Below, piece by piece: positions 1 through 9,295 of a stretch of 64,000 nucleotides of DNA (within the stretch, counting starts at the first letter, position 1; each line of letters opens with the position of its first letter). The position numbers were made by a program, and so were the translations under genes. The DNA comes from Phaeobacter sp. B1627 (GTDB taxonomy: Bacteria; Pseudomonadota; Alphaproteobacteria; Rhodobacterales; Rhodobacteraceae): positions 1-64,000 of the forward strand of contig NZ_VCNK01000012.1 in assembly GCF_006265095.1 (NCBI RefSeq). Reading direction: 5' to 3'. The notes beneath the pieces were generated by a model. It was given only the letters and a program-made list of their open reading frames with translations, was not told the DNA's origin and searched no databases.

Positions 1-670
1 CTATTTTTAGGGGGGATTACCCAAAGACGGTTTCGTTTCCTTCGAAATCTATCTTGACGTCTTTCAAACGTCGAAAGTTTCGTATGACAATCTTCTTAAG
101 GTACATATAGCGCCGCCTCTCTAATTCATCCCGACGGTAGCAACTTGAGGACTAAATGGAAGCGAGTTTTCTTCATTTGCTTGCGTCTCGCAAGGAGATA
201 ATGCCGACGCTTCGAGGCCTCCGCACCATTAAAGCGATTTGGATGGAAGTGAGCATCCGCTGCGTTGCTCAGGTCGCACCAAGGTGGTCAGATCCCCGCG
301 ATGCTCAGTACGGCCTCACAACTTGGGTTAGGTTCGGTGGTGCAACTTGGCAGCGGACGCAGATTGCGTACAGCTGACGCTCATCTACTACGCAGCGAAT
401 GTCGACTCCCCGCCCTCTATGCGGGTCGTGCCGGGCTTGGCGGCGTGACCCCCTGGGAATGTCAGCTTCCACGTCCTGATACGGGTGCGTTCGCACGCGA
501 AGCGAACGACATCTTTTCGCCGTTCGAGCCAGGGCAGATCATCTTGCAGCGCCGGGCGTGAGCGGTGACTATGGCCCCTTGAAGCAAACCATGCGCTCCC
601 AAGAGCGATGACGCTTCGTGTATTCGTATCTGGTGTTGAGCCCAGTACCCCAGGAAGGCCTCGGGAGGAG
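1..670. other. left-edge stretch without a recognisable gene
   Basis: No open frame here gives a protein I recognise. The short frames on both strands have uneven composition and no convincing ribosome-binding sites. The first 130 bases are clearly more AT-rich than the rest of the window. This could be decayed accessory DNA or a long intergenic region; the true left neighbour lies outside the window. Confidence 0.5.
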
Positions 671-919
671 TCACTCAGGTCTGATCTCGCGCAGATGGCG
701 AGCAAGAAGCGTGACCAGTCTTCGGCCGGAAATCACCATCTGGCGCTTGAGGCGGATGAGGCCCCGTTCGACCGGTTCGAGGTCAACGTCGTCTCCACAG
801 ACGCGAGCAAGGGTGTCGGCGTAGACATCTGTTGCCGTGACGGGCACCTGACAATTTCTCCGACGCTGATATCGGGCTAGGATCGCAGCGACAGCTTGCG
901 TCGGCTTAATGGTCTTCAT
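671..919 (-). CDS. hypothetical protein, 82 aa (doubtful)
   Basis: This small, mostly helical, arginine-rich frame begins MKTIKPTQAVAA and ends HLREIRPE. The composition resembles a real alphaproteobacterial protein more than the other frames around it. The frame stays open upstream to 1084, so the start is uncertain; the ATG at 919 was chosen because residues before it look like random translation. A GGTGGGA stretch about 8 bases upstream could serve as a weak ribosome-binding site. I do not recognise a family. It could be a remnant of a larger gene in a decayed region. Confidence 0.35.
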   Translation of the reverse strand: MKTIKPTQAVAAILARYQRRRNCQVPVTATDVYADTLARVCGDDVDLEPVERGLIRLKRQMVISGRRLVTLLARHLREIRPE

Positions 920-1425
920 CGGAGTTCCCACCGCTTCTAAGCGACCTCGTGTCCAGGGTCTCACCACCCAAGCCATCCCCACTGTGCCATGCTCAGGCTC
1001 ATACAGGGAGGGCACAACGGCCCTCCGCCGGATCCTCTCCATACGCGAAAGGCGCCGGAGCATCAGCGCCAGCGCCTCTATCACCGTCTTTCAGAGAGCA
1101 GCCCAGGGACACCAGGCGGTACGTTTCGCCCCTGACACCCCTTGCGCAGACTTACGCTGCCGTATGCGCATTCATCTGCATCTCTCTGATGCCTCGCTGA
1201 AGCGATCGGCCTCTCAGTTCAGTGGCTTCAACAGGAGCAACATGCGCACTGCCCAAGCCAGTCCATGCGAGAGTCGATGGTCAGTCGAAGCGTCTCACTG
1301 GACCAGATGCCGAAAGCAATAACCGCGAAGCCGACTGAAAGCGGGTACATCCACGCCCTTCAAAATAGACCTCGGCCGGATCATGTGGCCTATTCGGCCG
1401 CAACTTGATCCCGATTTACACAGGA
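920..1425. other. intergenic stretch without a recognisable gene
   Basis: Frames exist on both strands, the longest being plus-strand 909-1322, but their translations are low-complexity and match nothing I know. No clear promoter, terminator or repeat was seen. The stretch ends at the stop codon of the NDUFS4-like gene on the minus strand. Confidence 0.45.
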
Positions 1426-1737
1426 TTAATGCGTCCAGGGGCCTCGGCGATTGGTGGCGAAATTCTCGCCGTAACCGCCTGCGCGCAGGTTGGGTTTGCG
1501 GGTCTTGGGATCCTGCACCTCGGCGTCAATCCCGTGATCGCGGGCGTATTCCAGCGCCTCTTCCTTGCTGTCGAAACGCAGACGAACCTGGCTCTGCGTG
1601 TCAGAGGAAGAGGTCCAGCCCATCAGGGGGTCCACTTCACGGGCAGATTCAGGTGCGAAATCCAGCACCCATTTTTTCGTCTTGGCCATGCCAGAGGTCA
1701 TGGCGTTTCGTGCTGGCCGGTAAATCCGCGCGCGCAT
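1426..1737 (-). CDS. NDUFS4-like complex I accessory subunit
   Basis: This 103-residue protein belongs to the ETC complex I conserved-region family (the bacterial counterpart of mitochondrial NDUFS4, PF04800). Members attach to the hydrophilic arm of NADH:ubiquinone oxidoreductase in alphaproteobacteria. The whole length fits the family: [13 protein letters not shown] at the start, a WTSSSDT segment near residue 41, and the characteristic C-terminal [24 protein letters not shown] ribosome-binding site precedes the ATG by about 7 bases. It is divergent from uvrB and not beside the nuo operon, as is usual for this accessory subunit. Confidence 0.92.
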   Translation of the reverse strand: MRARIYRPARNAMTSGMAKTKKWVLDFAPESAREVDPLMGWTSSSDTQSQVRLRFDSKEEALEYARDHGIDAEVQDPKTRKPNLRAGGYGENFATNRRGPWTH

Positions 1738-1864
1738 GGCTGTCTCCTCAAGTAGATTCCTGACGTCCTATATGCGCCGGATGGGCGCTATCGGCAAGAT
1801 CGCAAATATCACGCATCCGACAGAGGTTGCAGCCCTGCAACCCGCCCCTGCCCGGCCGCAAAGT

Positions 1865-1899
1865 TTGACAGGCCCCTTGAAGTAGAACAAAAACGGACC
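1865..1899 (+). promoter_or_regulatory. candidate uvrB promoter with LexA-like box
   Basis: A TTGACA hexamer lies at 1865-1870. At 1885-1899 there is GAAC-N7-GACC, one mismatch from the alphaproteobacterial LexA operator GAAC-N7-GAAC, where the -10 element should fall. uvrB is an SOS gene in many bacteria, so a LexA operator is plausible, but the second half-site is imperfect and no good -10 hexamer is visible. Confidence 0.35.
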
Positions 1900-1932
1900 A
1901 AACTCTCTGTGCGTGCCGACAAGGAGTCGCAG

Positions 1933-4125
1933 ATGCCATATGCCAATTCAGACAAGTCCCTGCCGATGATGGCGGAGCGGCCGCCAGAGCGACGTGCAAA
2001 GCTCGAAGGCGGCAAACGCTTTGTCATGCAAACAGAATTCTCCCCGGCCGGGGACCAGCCCAAAGCGATTGCGGAACTCGCTCAGGGGGTGAAGGACGGC
2101 GAGCGCGATCAGGTTCTGCTGGGCGCCACGGGGACCGGCAAGACATTCACCATGGCCAAGATCATCGAAGAAACCCAGCGCCCTGCGATCATCCTCGCCC
2201 CGAACAAGACGCTGGCGGCGCAGCTTTATGGCGAATTCAAAGGTTTCTTCCCCGAAAACTCGGTCGAGTATTTCGTGTCTTTCTACGATTACTACCAGCC
2301 CGAGGCCTATGTGCCGCGATCCGACACCTATATCGAGAAGGAAAGCCAGATCAACGAGCAGATCGACCGCATGCGCCACTCGGCGACCCGGTCCCTGCTG
2401 GAACGTGATGACGTCATCATCATTGCCTCGGTCTCCTGTATCTATGGCATCGGGAGCGTGGAAACCTATTCCGCGATGACCCAGGATCTGCTGGTCGGGC
2501 AGGACTACGACCAGCGCCAGATCATGGCCGACCTGGTGGCACAGCAATACAAACGCAATGATCAGGCGTTTCAACGTGGGTCCTTCCGGGTTCGTGGCGA
2601 CACGCTGGAGGTCTTTCCCGCGCACCTTGAAGACCGCGCCTGGAAGCTGTCTTTCTTTGGCGAGGAACTGGAGGCGATCACCGAGTTCGATCCGTTGACC
2701 GGCGAACGCACCGGCAGCTTTGAGAAAATCCGCATCTATGCGAATTCCCACTACGTGACGCCGAAACCGACGCTCAACCAGGCGGTGATCTCGATCAAGG
2801 CCGAGCTGCGCCTGCGGCTGGACCAGCTGGTCGGCGAGGGCAAGCTGCTGGAAGCGCAGCGGCTGGAGCAACGAACCAATTTCGACATCGAAATGCTGGA
2901 GGCCACGGGTCATTGCAACGGGATCGAGAATTACTCACGCTATCTGACCGGCCGCGCCCCCGGCGAGCCGCCCCCGACCCTGTTCGAATTCATTCCCGAC
3001 AATGCCATCGTCTTTGCCGATGAAAGCCATGTTTCGGTGCCGCAGATCGGCGGCATGTACCGGGGTGACCACAGGCGCAAGATGACGCTGGCGGAACATG
3101 GCTTCCGCCTGCCCTCCTGCATGGACAACCGCCCGCTGAAGTTCGAGGAATGGGACGCCATGCGGCCGCAATCGGTGTTTGTTTCCGCCACCCCCTCGGC
3201 CTGGGAGCTGGAACAGGCCGGCGGTGTGTTCGCGGAACAGGTGATCCGCCCCACCGGCCTGCTGGACCCGCAGGTCGAGATCCGACCGGTCGAGATGCAA
3301 GTGGATGATCTGCTGGACGAAATCCGCCGCGTGACCGCCCAGGGCTACCGCACTCTGGCCACCGTCCTGACCAAGAGGATGGCGGAGGATCTGACCGAAT
3401 ACCTGCATGAACAGGGGATCAAGATCCGCTACATGCACAGCGACATCGACACGCTGGAGCGGATCGAGATCCTGCGAGATCTGCGGCTGGGGGCGTTTGA
3501 CGTGCTGGTCGGGATCAACCTGCTGCGCGAGGGGCTCGATATTCCGGAATGCGGCCTCGTTGCCATTCTTGATGCCGACAAAGAGGGCTTTCTGCGGTCG
3601 GAAACATCGCTGATCCAGACCATCGGCCGCGCCGCGCGGAATGCCGATGGCCGGGTCATCATGTATGCGGACAAGGTCACAGGGTCGATGGAGCGCGCCA
3701 TTGGCGAGACCAACCGCCGGCGGGAAAAACAGATCGCCTACAACGAGGAACACGGCATCACCCCCGCAACCGTGCGCAAGAACGTCGATGATGTGCTGGC
3801 GGGCCTCTATCAGGGCGACACCGACATGTCGCGCGTGACGGCCACGATCGACAAACCCATGCATGGTGCCAATCTGGAGGCCCATCTGGCGGGGCTTCGG
3901 GACGAGATGCGCAAGGCCGCAGAGAACCTCGAGTTTGAGGAAGCGGCCCGGTTGCGCGATGAAGTCAAACGGCTGGAGGCGGTGGATCTCGCAATCTCCG
4001 ACGACCCGCTGGCCCGGCAATCAGCGGTCGAGGCGGCAGCCGAACAGGCAACAAAGTCGCGGGGCCGCTCCACCGCCGGACGCGCCGGACAACGCGGCGG
4101 CAATGTCAAACGGCGCGGGCGATAG
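1933..4125 (+). CDS. uvrB: UvrABC system protein B
   Basis: This is the DNA-damage recognition helicase of nucleotide excision repair. UvrA loads it at lesions, and it recruits UvrC for incision. The 730-residue product has Walker A GATGTGKT at residues 64-71, the beta-hairpin region rich in Tyr ([10 protein letters not shown]), helicase motif [20 protein letters not shown] in the second half, the GRAARN motif VI, and a C-terminal UVR domain ([16 protein letters not shown]) that contacts UvrC. A basic tail follows. The start at 1933 was chosen because AAGGAG at 1921-1926 sits 6 bases upstream; the frame itself is open from 1909. A LexA-like box lies upstream. Confidence 0.98.
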   Translation: MPYANSDKSLPMMAERPPERRAKLEGGKRFVMQTEFSPAGDQPKAIAELAQGVKDGERDQVLLGATGTGKTFTMAKIIEETQRPAIILAPNKTLAAQLYGEFKGFFPENSVEYFVSFYDYYQPEAYVPRSDTYIEKESQINEQIDRMRHSATRSLLERDDVIIIASVSCIYGIGSVETYSAMTQDLLVGQDYDQRQIMADLVAQQYKRNDQAFQRGSFRVRGDTLEVFPAHLEDRAWKLSFFGEELEAITEFDPLTGERTGSFEKIRIYANSHYVTPKPTLNQAVISIKAELRLRLDQLVGEGKLLEAQRLEQRTNFDIEMLEATGHCNGIENYSRYLTGRAPGEPPPTLFEFIPDNAIVFADESHVSVPQIGGMYRGDHRRKMTLAEHGFRLPSCMDNRPLKFEEWDAMRPQSVFVSATPSAWELEQAGGVFAEQVIRPTGLLDPQVEIRPVEMQVDDLLDEIRRVTAQGYRTLATVLTKRMAEDLTEYLHEQGIKIRYMHSDIDTLERIEILRDLRLGAFDVLVGINLLREGLDIPECGLVAILDADKEGFLRSETSLIQTIGRAARNADGRVIMYADKVTGSMERAIGETNRRREKQIAYNEEHGITPATVRKNVDDVLAGLYQGDTDMSRVTATIDKPMHGANLEAHLAGLRDEMRKAAENLEFEEAARLRDEVKRLEAVDLAISDDPLARQSAVEAAAEQATKSRGRSTAGRAGQRGGNVKRRGR

Positions 4126-4220
4126 GGCGGCGGGAACGCAAGCGGAAAAGGGGCGGCCCGGCCGAAGGCCCTGCGGTTTCAGACGACAGGGGTCGCCCCA
4201 CCCTATAGGCAAACGCCGCT

Positions 4221-4262
4221 GATATCGAATAACATGGGATTTTGACGTGTTATTCCTATATC
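4221..4262. promoter_or_regulatory. inverted repeat, possible operator
   Basis: GAATAACA (4227-4234) and TGTTATTC (4248-4255) form a perfect inverted repeat with centres 21 bp apart. The similarity extends outwards to GATAT at 4221 and TATATC at 4257. A TTGACG hexamer (4242-4247) lies between and into the right arm. The site is 40-80 bp upstream of the lipoprotein gene. Two-turn spacing suits a dimeric regulator; it could also act as a weak hairpin after uvrB. Confidence 0.35.
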
Positions 4263-4299
4263 CGCAATTTCTGTAGCCCTGACCCAAAGGACGCCGCAC

Positions 4300-4692
4300 A
4301 TGTCCCGCTTCATCCTGCCCCTCCTTCCCGCGCTGGCCCTTCTTGCGGCCTGTGCCACACCACAGGAACGCTGCATCCGCCAGGGCGCCGGAGAGCAGAC
4401 CCGGCTGGTGTCCGAAATCAAGGAAACCGAAGGCAATATCGCGCGCGGCTATGCCATCCATCGCCAGACCCTGCCGGAAACGGTCTTCTACCGGTGCCGT
4501 CGGATTCATGATGGCAAGGTCGTCGGTTACTACCCTTGTCCTGAAACGATCTATCGAACCATTGAAACCCCCGTCCCCATTGATGTCGCCGAAGAACGCA
4601 GGAAGCTGCGCGGGCTGCAGGACGCTCTGCCCGGCGCCCAAAATCGCGCCGCAGAGGCCGCCGCCCAGTGCCGCCTTCAATTCCCCGAATAG
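4300..4692 (+). CDS. hypothetical lipoprotein
   Basis: This 130-residue protein has a lipoprotein signal (MSRFILPLLPALALLAAC) with lipobox LAAC and the lipidated Cys at residue 18. The mature part is hydrophilic, with four further cysteines (CIRQ, CRRI, PCPE, QCRL) that may pair as disulfides in the periplasm, and a predicted helical C-terminal segment. It lies downstream of uvrB and is followed after about 55 bases by another exported protein, so the two may be co-transcribed. I know of no assigned function. Confidence 0.75.
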   Translation: MSRFILPLLPALALLAACATPQERCIRQGAGEQTRLVSEIKETEGNIARGYAIHRQTLPETVFYRCRRIHDGKVVGYYPCPETIYRTIETPVPIDVAEERRKLRGLQDALPGAQNRAAEAAAQCRLQFPE

Positions 4693-4747
4693 TGCCCCGC
4701 GACCGCTCGTCCGGTCCCGTGACACGCAGATCACCGAGGATTCCGTC

Positions 4748-5389
4748 ATGACCCGTTTGGCCCTTGCCACGACGCTTGCGCTGCTTCTGAGTTCCACCCT
4801 GGCCATGGCTGACCGCGGCTTCAGTGGCCGCAGCGGCTGGAATGTGCAGCTGAACGACGGCACCACCCAATCTATCGTGGATCAGCTGAAAACCGACTTT
4901 CGCCAGTGTCAGGCCGCGCCAAAGATCTACCGCTATGATTGCTACCGCCGCAGCTATCGCACCGGGGCGCAGGCCCTGAACGGCAGCCGGGACTATGCCC
5001 CGATCGCCCAGGCACTGGAGTTGATCGAGAAACGGATCGGGGCCGCAGTGGAGGCCAACCTGGACCCGGCCCAGCCCAATCTGCGCGAGAATATCTTTGT
5101 GCAGCACCGCGCGGTGAAACCGGCAGCGGTTCCGCTGATCAAAGAGGCGACGATTGCCGCGATGGAAGAAGCCACAACCATATTGCTGCGCACCCCGGAC
5201 AACAAAAAGAAGAAACACTTTCAACAAATTGCCGCAGTTATTCAGTCCAACAAGGTACTGTTGCGCTCGGCTCTTCTGTCTCTGCCCCAAGCCGCGATCC
5301 GCTTCGCCTCAGCCCTTGTGCCCGCCCGTGTGTCAGACCTTGTGTCAGACCTTGTGTCAGACCTTGTTCCAGCCCCTCGCCACGGATGA
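4748..5389 (+). CDS. hypothetical exported protein
   Basis: The 213-residue product starts with a clear Sec signal peptide (MTRLALATTLALLLSSTLAMA, cleavage near residue 21). The mature part contains a CRY-type segment with two cysteines (FRQCQAAPKIYRYDCYRRSY) and long helices around residues 80-150. GAGGA precedes the ATG. The last residues are encoded by three perfect 12-bp direct repeats (SDLVSDLVSDLV), unlike the rest of the protein, so the original C-terminus may have been shorter. It probably forms an operon with the lipoprotein upstream. No known family was recognised. Confidence 0.7.
   Translation: MTRLALATTLALLLSSTLAMADRGFSGRSGWNVQLNDGTTQSIVDQLKTDFRQCQAAPKIYRYDCYRRSYRTGAQALNGSRDYAPIAQALELIEKRIGAAVEANLDPAQPNLRENIFVQHRAVKPAAVPLIKEATIAAMEEATTILLRTPDNKKKKHFQQIAAVIQSNKVLLRSALLSLPQAAIRFASALVPARVSDLVSDLVSDLVPAPRHG
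5330..5365 (+). repeat. three perfect 12-bp tandem repeats
   Basis: The unit GTGTCAGACCTT is repeated three times without mismatch and encodes the repeated tetrapeptide SDLV near the C-terminus of the exported protein. The period of 12 keeps the frame, so copy-number change would lengthen or shorten the protein by four residues. Confidence 0.9.
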
Positions 5390-5575
5390 GACCCGGCGGC
5401 GTCCGGGGCCGACGCGACGCCGGACCCCTGCGCAACGGTCACCGCATAGGCCAGGATATGAGCCATGGCAGGGGCCGAACTGAGGCCCGCAGGGACACTG
5501 CAGCCAAGTGCGGAACACCGGCGTGGTCGACGCGGCCCGCTCCTGACCGCCTTCTGAGGGTCTGACTGTCAGAGC

Positions 5576-5896
5576 CTAGCTGTAGGTCGCCACGACATCA
5601 TACATGACCGGTTCGAAACTGCGGCACAGCGCGTTCAGCTCCCGATTGCGGCGTCGCATTTCGTCTGTTCGCAGCATCACCATGAAATCCTCTCGACGCT
5701 GCCATTGCGAATAATTCGCAATCCGGGTCTGCGCGTCGTTCACATGCAGCCCCGCCGCCACAAAGCCCGGTTGCCGCGAAATAAAGCCGGCATACGCCTC
5801 TTGCAGTGCATCCATCAGATCCTGACAGGTGCCCGGAGTCACCTCGAATGTGGTTATGACGGTCTGCACATCGCTGGATTGAGTAATTGTCGGCAT
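5576..5896 (-). CDS. ABM-fold monooxygenase-like protein
   Basis: This 106-residue protein resembles antibiotic-biosynthesis-monooxygenase (ABM) ferredoxin-like dimers. A beta strand (VQTVITTFEVTPG) leads into a helix (CQDLMDALQEAYAGF), then QPGFVAAGLHVNDAQTRIANYSQW, the typical core of the family, where a small barrel binds aromatic or haem-like substrates. GGAGGA lies 4 bases before the ATG. The family spans quinol oxygenases, haem-degrading enzymes and uncharacterised members; the substrate cannot be read from the sequence. It stands alone on the minus strand. Confidence 0.75.
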   Translation of the reverse strand: MPTITQSSDVQTVITTFEVTPGTCQDLMDALQEAYAGFISRQPGFVAAGLHVNDAQTRIANYSQWQRREDFMVMLRTDEMRRRNRELNALCRSFEPVMYDVVATYS

Positions 5897-6004
5897 CAGA
5901 TCCTCCTTCTCATCCTGATCCAGAGAGTATCCGGTCCCGCTTGAAAGTCGATGCTGTTCTGAATTACCAAGGAGAAAACCAGCAGGGCATCGGGAGGTCA
6001 GCGG

Positions 6005-6688
6005 TTGCCGAAACCCGTGGCCCAGTTTCTTCTCATCTGCATCGTATTGCTGATTGGCGTCAGGCCCGCGATGGCCGGCGCCTGGATGGAACAGGAAGGT
6101 GCGGGTTTCCTGTCGTCAGGCTTTCGCCTGCGTCCCTCCGGTCAGGAGCTCAGCACCTATGGCAGCTATGGTATCGGCCCGCGGCTGACCCTCGGCCTCG
6201 ACATCAATCAAGCGGAGGACAGCGGCAGCCGATCCGCCCATGCCCTGATCTTTGCCCGGCTGCCCCTGCGCCAACATGACACCGGCTGGCGCCTCGCCCT
6301 CGAAGTCGCTGTCGGTGCCAACCGTGACACCAGCCCGGCGGCGCAGTGGTCGGCGATGCAGCGGGTCACCCTCTCCGCAGGCCGTGGGCTGCGCATCGCC
6401 GGGCGCGATGGCTGGGCCGCCTTTGACCTCTCTGCTGAATGGCAGAACGCAGGGCTGACCCAAGCCTGGAAACTGGACGGCACGCTGGGGTTGAATGCCC
6501 CCTCGGGCCCGGCACCGCTGCTGCAGGTGGAACTGTACCAACCCCGGGGCGGAGACCTGCTGTGGAAGCTGCTGCCCGGCCTGCGGTTTCGGCTGACCCC
6601 GCAGCGGGAACTGGTCACCGGGCTGGAGATACGGTCCTTTGGCGATGCGCGATATGGCCTGCGCATGGAATTGTGGCACAGGTTCTGA
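6005..6688 (+). CDS. hypothetical exported beta-barrel-like protein
   Basis: The 227-residue product has a Sec signal peptide (QFLLICIVLLIGVRPAMA, cleavage near residue 24) and a mature part of alternating amphipathic strands with many Gly, Arg and Trp residues. It ends RMELWHRF, and a C-terminal Phe is typical of outer-membrane barrels. The start is TTG at 6005, supported by GGGAGG at 5992-5997 with 7-base spacing. No close family is recognised; an outer-membrane or surface location is an inference from composition. It is convergent with the beta-helix gene. Confidence 0.65.
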   Translation: MPKPVAQFLLICIVLLIGVRPAMAGAWMEQEGAGFLSSGFRLRPSGQELSTYGSYGIGPRLTLGLDINQAEDSGSRSAHALIFARLPLRQHDTGWRLALEVAVGANRDTSPAAQWSAMQRVTLSAGRGLRIAGRDGWAAFDLSAEWQNAGLTQAWKLDGTLGLNAPSGPAPLLQVELYQPRGGDLLWKLLPGLRFRLTPQRELVTGLEIRSFGDARYGLRMELWHRF

Positions 6689-6715
6689 CAGCACCAGAAC
6701 CGGCCCGCACCGCCG

Positions 6716-6750
6716 ACAGGTGGCCGCGCTGAACCTGCGCGGCCACCTGT
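6716..6750. terminator. strong hairpin between convergent genes
   Basis: A perfect 14-bp stem (6716-6729 with 6737-6750) closes a 7-base loop between the convergent genes ending at 6688 and 6819. There is no T run on either side, so it may be a bidirectional terminator of weak type or an mRNA 3'-end stabiliser. Confidence 0.6.
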
Positions 6751-6818
6751 GCCTCATCCCCTCGACCCGAGATGCCGACTGCCCCTTGCGGCCTGTGCCC
6801 TTGCTGCCGTCCCGACGC

Positions 6819-9104
6819 TCACCGGTCCATACGGACAAGGACCCGCACTGCCCCGCGCACGGCTTCCGGCCAGACGAGATCGACCTCGTTGCGATTGCTG
6901 CCCTCATTGGTGCGCACATAGTGAGAGGGGTAGACCACAGCCCCCCCGGAATTGCGCAACGCGCCTTCGATCACCACGCCGTCGACGCCACGGCTGTGGC
7001 CATTGAACGGCAACCTGCCATCTGTCGCCACTGTCCAGGTGCTGGCCACACTGGCGAGGTCGCGGTCCACCCGAAGCGGGTTGCGGGAGTGGGTGTTGAC
7101 GTTGTGAAACGTATTGCCGTCAAAGAACACATCCTTGGTGCGGGTAAAGTCCAGATTGGCAAAACTGGTGTCCACCCGTTCAGCCCGGTCGATGGTGCCG
7201 TTGATCGAGCGGAATTTGTTCCCTGTGACCGAGACGCCGTTCAGAAAATGCCCGGTGCCAAAGGGTTTGATCACAATGTAGCTGAACCAGCTCGCCACAT
7301 CCCCGCTGAGGAAGACATTGTCGGTGATCGACATGGCGGAAAACGAAAACCCGGTGGAGAAATCGGGAGTGGCGTCATATTCATTGGTCCATTCGATCGA
7401 ACAATTGTCGATGTAGTTCTCGGAAATCGTATGCGAGGCATAGGTATCCGTCACCACGATCCCCGCGGTCCGGACGCCCCCCGCGACACTGTCTCCCTGG
7501 AAAAAATGGTTTCCGGTGATGGTATGGTTGGACCCGGCCATGACCGCCCAGTGCAGAAAGCGGGTGGCCCGGTTGTGGCGTAGTTTTACATCGTTGGAAT
7601 TGACGTTGAGTGCGATGCTGGTCCGGTCCGACACGTCCTCCGCATCCTCGTTCGACAGGAACTGGCAATTGTCCACCAACATCCCCTGACAGCCGGTCCC
7701 GATCGAGGTAATGCCGCGCGCCTTCGGTCTGGTGACATGGCAATCGTGCAGTGCAAACACCGTGCCTGCCGGCGCCAACCGCAGGCCGCTTGCGGCACCG
7801 TTGCACTGAAAATCCACCCCGGAGATGCCGAATTTCTTCAGTGCAGAGAAGCCGGAAAAATCCAGCATGTATTTGAATTGGGTGAAGCTGAAGCTCTGGG
7901 TGCCTTCCGCATCGAACAGCGGCTGGCTGAGCGTCAGCTCATTGGCACCGACATTCTTGGCGTTGACGTAGACCTCGCGCCCGACCCCGGTCCCCTCGAC
8001 CAGCGACCCGACCTCAATCGCTGAGATATTGGCAACATTGGTGAGCTTTCTGTTGTCGGAACTGCTGTAGGTCGCCTGCGACGTGACCACGTCATGATCC
8101 CAGGCCGAGCCGGCCTGCGCGGAGAACTGGCCATTGCGGATGTAACGCCGGGTGGCATAGCTGGTGCGGTTCGGCACCGCCGCCTGCATGTCGATGGGCT
8201 CTGACACCGAAATATGGCGCCCGCCCAGATCCAGGCTCTCGTGATCGACACTGTTCAAAAGCGCCTGAAACGCCTTCTTGAAGGCCAGTTCCTCAGTTCC
8301 GAAGGCCGCGGCATAGGTCGGATAGGAATAGCTCTTGGTGAGAAGCAGCATGGCCGCATCCGGCATCGTCAGCGTCCCTTCAAACACCACGTCATGGTTC
8401 AGGGACAGGGTGCTGTTGATCCGAAACACCCCCTCGGGCACCAGAATGCGCCGCCCGTCGGCCGCGTCATCCGCTGCCTCGAAGGCCGCGTGACAATCGG
8501 TGGTGCCGTCACCGATGGCACCGAAATCGACCACATCGACGATGCTCAGCATGTCGCGCAAAAACACCTGGGTGATGTCTTCGATGATGATGTCGTCGAT
8601 GCGGACCACACCGCCGTTCGGTCCGGTCAGGTTGAGGCCCAGATGCCCGTAGGCCGCGTCGCGCCCCCAGGGCATATCGACCCCATTGCGACTGCCGGTG
8701 CCGACAATGGCCTGCACCTCGACCACCTCGCCATAGGACGACAGGGTGACTCCGGGCCCGGCCTCAATCACGCCAGAGACGTGGCTGTCGTTGCTGGCGC
8801 CTGCCCAGCCCGCGATGCGCACCGTGGGCAGTGCCCCGCTCATCGCCTTGACCCGCGCAGTGACCCGCAGGTAGCAGCCCGGCAAAATCGGTGTTTCCCC
8901 CATGAATCGCAGGCGCTGGGTGCTGTCGGTTTTCTGCATCTCCAGACAGCCGCCAAAATCCGCGTCCCCGGCGACCAGCGCGGCATTGGCGGCCCCGTCA
9001 TAGGTATCAGAGCCGGGCACCCCATCGCCGCTGGACCAGACATCCAGCCCATCCCCAAATGCAGGTGGCATCAATTGCAGTCCGTCGGTAATGACCTTGT
9101 TCAT
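6819..9104 (-). CDS. right-handed beta-helix (pectate-lyase-3-like) protein
   Basis: This 761-residue protein has an N-terminal lectin-like region of about 190 residues, then a pectate-lyase-3/GH28-related segment (VVDFGAIGDGTTD near residue 190), followed by a long right-handed beta-helix rich in N-x-h turns (NTFHNVN, NKFRSING, NYIDNCS). No signal peptide is visible. Similar proteins are widespread in Rhodobacteraceae and resemble phage tailspikes and polysaccharide lyases, but no catalytic residues can be assigned with confidence. The start at 9104 is supported by AGGAAAGGG upstream; an earlier in-frame start at 9131 is less likely. It lies downstream of the PAAR and 383-residue genes on the same strand. 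Confidence 0.8.
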   Translation of the reverse strand: MNKVITDGLQLMPPAFGDGLDVWSSGDGVPGSDTYDGAANAALVAGDADFGGCLEMQKTDSTQRLRFMGETPILPGCYLRVTARVKAMSGALPTVRIAGWAGASNDSHVSGVIEAGPGVTLSSYGEVVEVQAIVGTGSRNGVDMPWGRDAAYGHLGLNLTGPNGGVVRIDDIIIEDITQVFLRDMLSIVDVVDFGAIGDGTTDCHAAFEAADDAADGRRILVPEGVFRINSTLSLNHDVVFEGTLTMPDAAMLLLTKSYSYPTYAAAFGTEELAFKKAFQALLNSVDHESLDLGGRHISVSEPIDMQAAVPNRTSYATRRYIRNGQFSAQAGSAWDHDVVTSQATYSSSDNRKLTNVANISAIEVGSLVEGTGVGREVYVNAKNVGANELTLSQPLFDAEGTQSFSFTQFKYMLDFSGFSALKKFGISGVDFQCNGAASGLRLAPAGTVFALHDCHVTRPKARGITSIGTGCQGMLVDNCQFLSNEDAEDVSDRTSIALNVNSNDVKLRHNRATRFLHWAVMAGSNHTITGNHFFQGDSVAGGVRTAGIVVTDTYASHTISENYIDNCSIEWTNEYDATPDFSTGFSFSAMSITDNVFLSGDVASWFSYIVIKPFGTGHFLNGVSVTGNKFRSINGTIDRAERVDTSFANLDFTRTKDVFFDGNTFHNVNTHSRNPLRVDRDLASVASTWTVATDGRLPFNGHSRGVDGVVIEGALRNSGGAVVYPSHYVRTNEGSNRNEVDLVWPEAVRGAVRVLVRMDR

Positions 9105-9295
9105 GAGAAGTACCCTTTCCTGTTCCAGCACGCCGGGATCAGGAAAGGATATATCGGTCCGGATTTAAGTCCGGCTCAGCAGGGCGTGCGCTGCCTGCGC
9201 AACGGCGCAGCGGAAAACACGGCTCTTTCCCCGGCCAGAACGCGCAGAACGCCGCCACCGCCCGTCGGGTGCCGCTTCCCTCGCACTCTGATCGA

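Noticed and set aside
909-1322. 137-residue plus-strand frame
   Set aside because: Its product is Ser/Arg-rich and random in appearance, and it overlaps the slightly better minus-strand frame.
6819-9104. Beta-helix gene as a prophage tailspike
   Set aside because: No other phage gene is present, and similar proteins are common in Rhodobacteraceae chromosomes.
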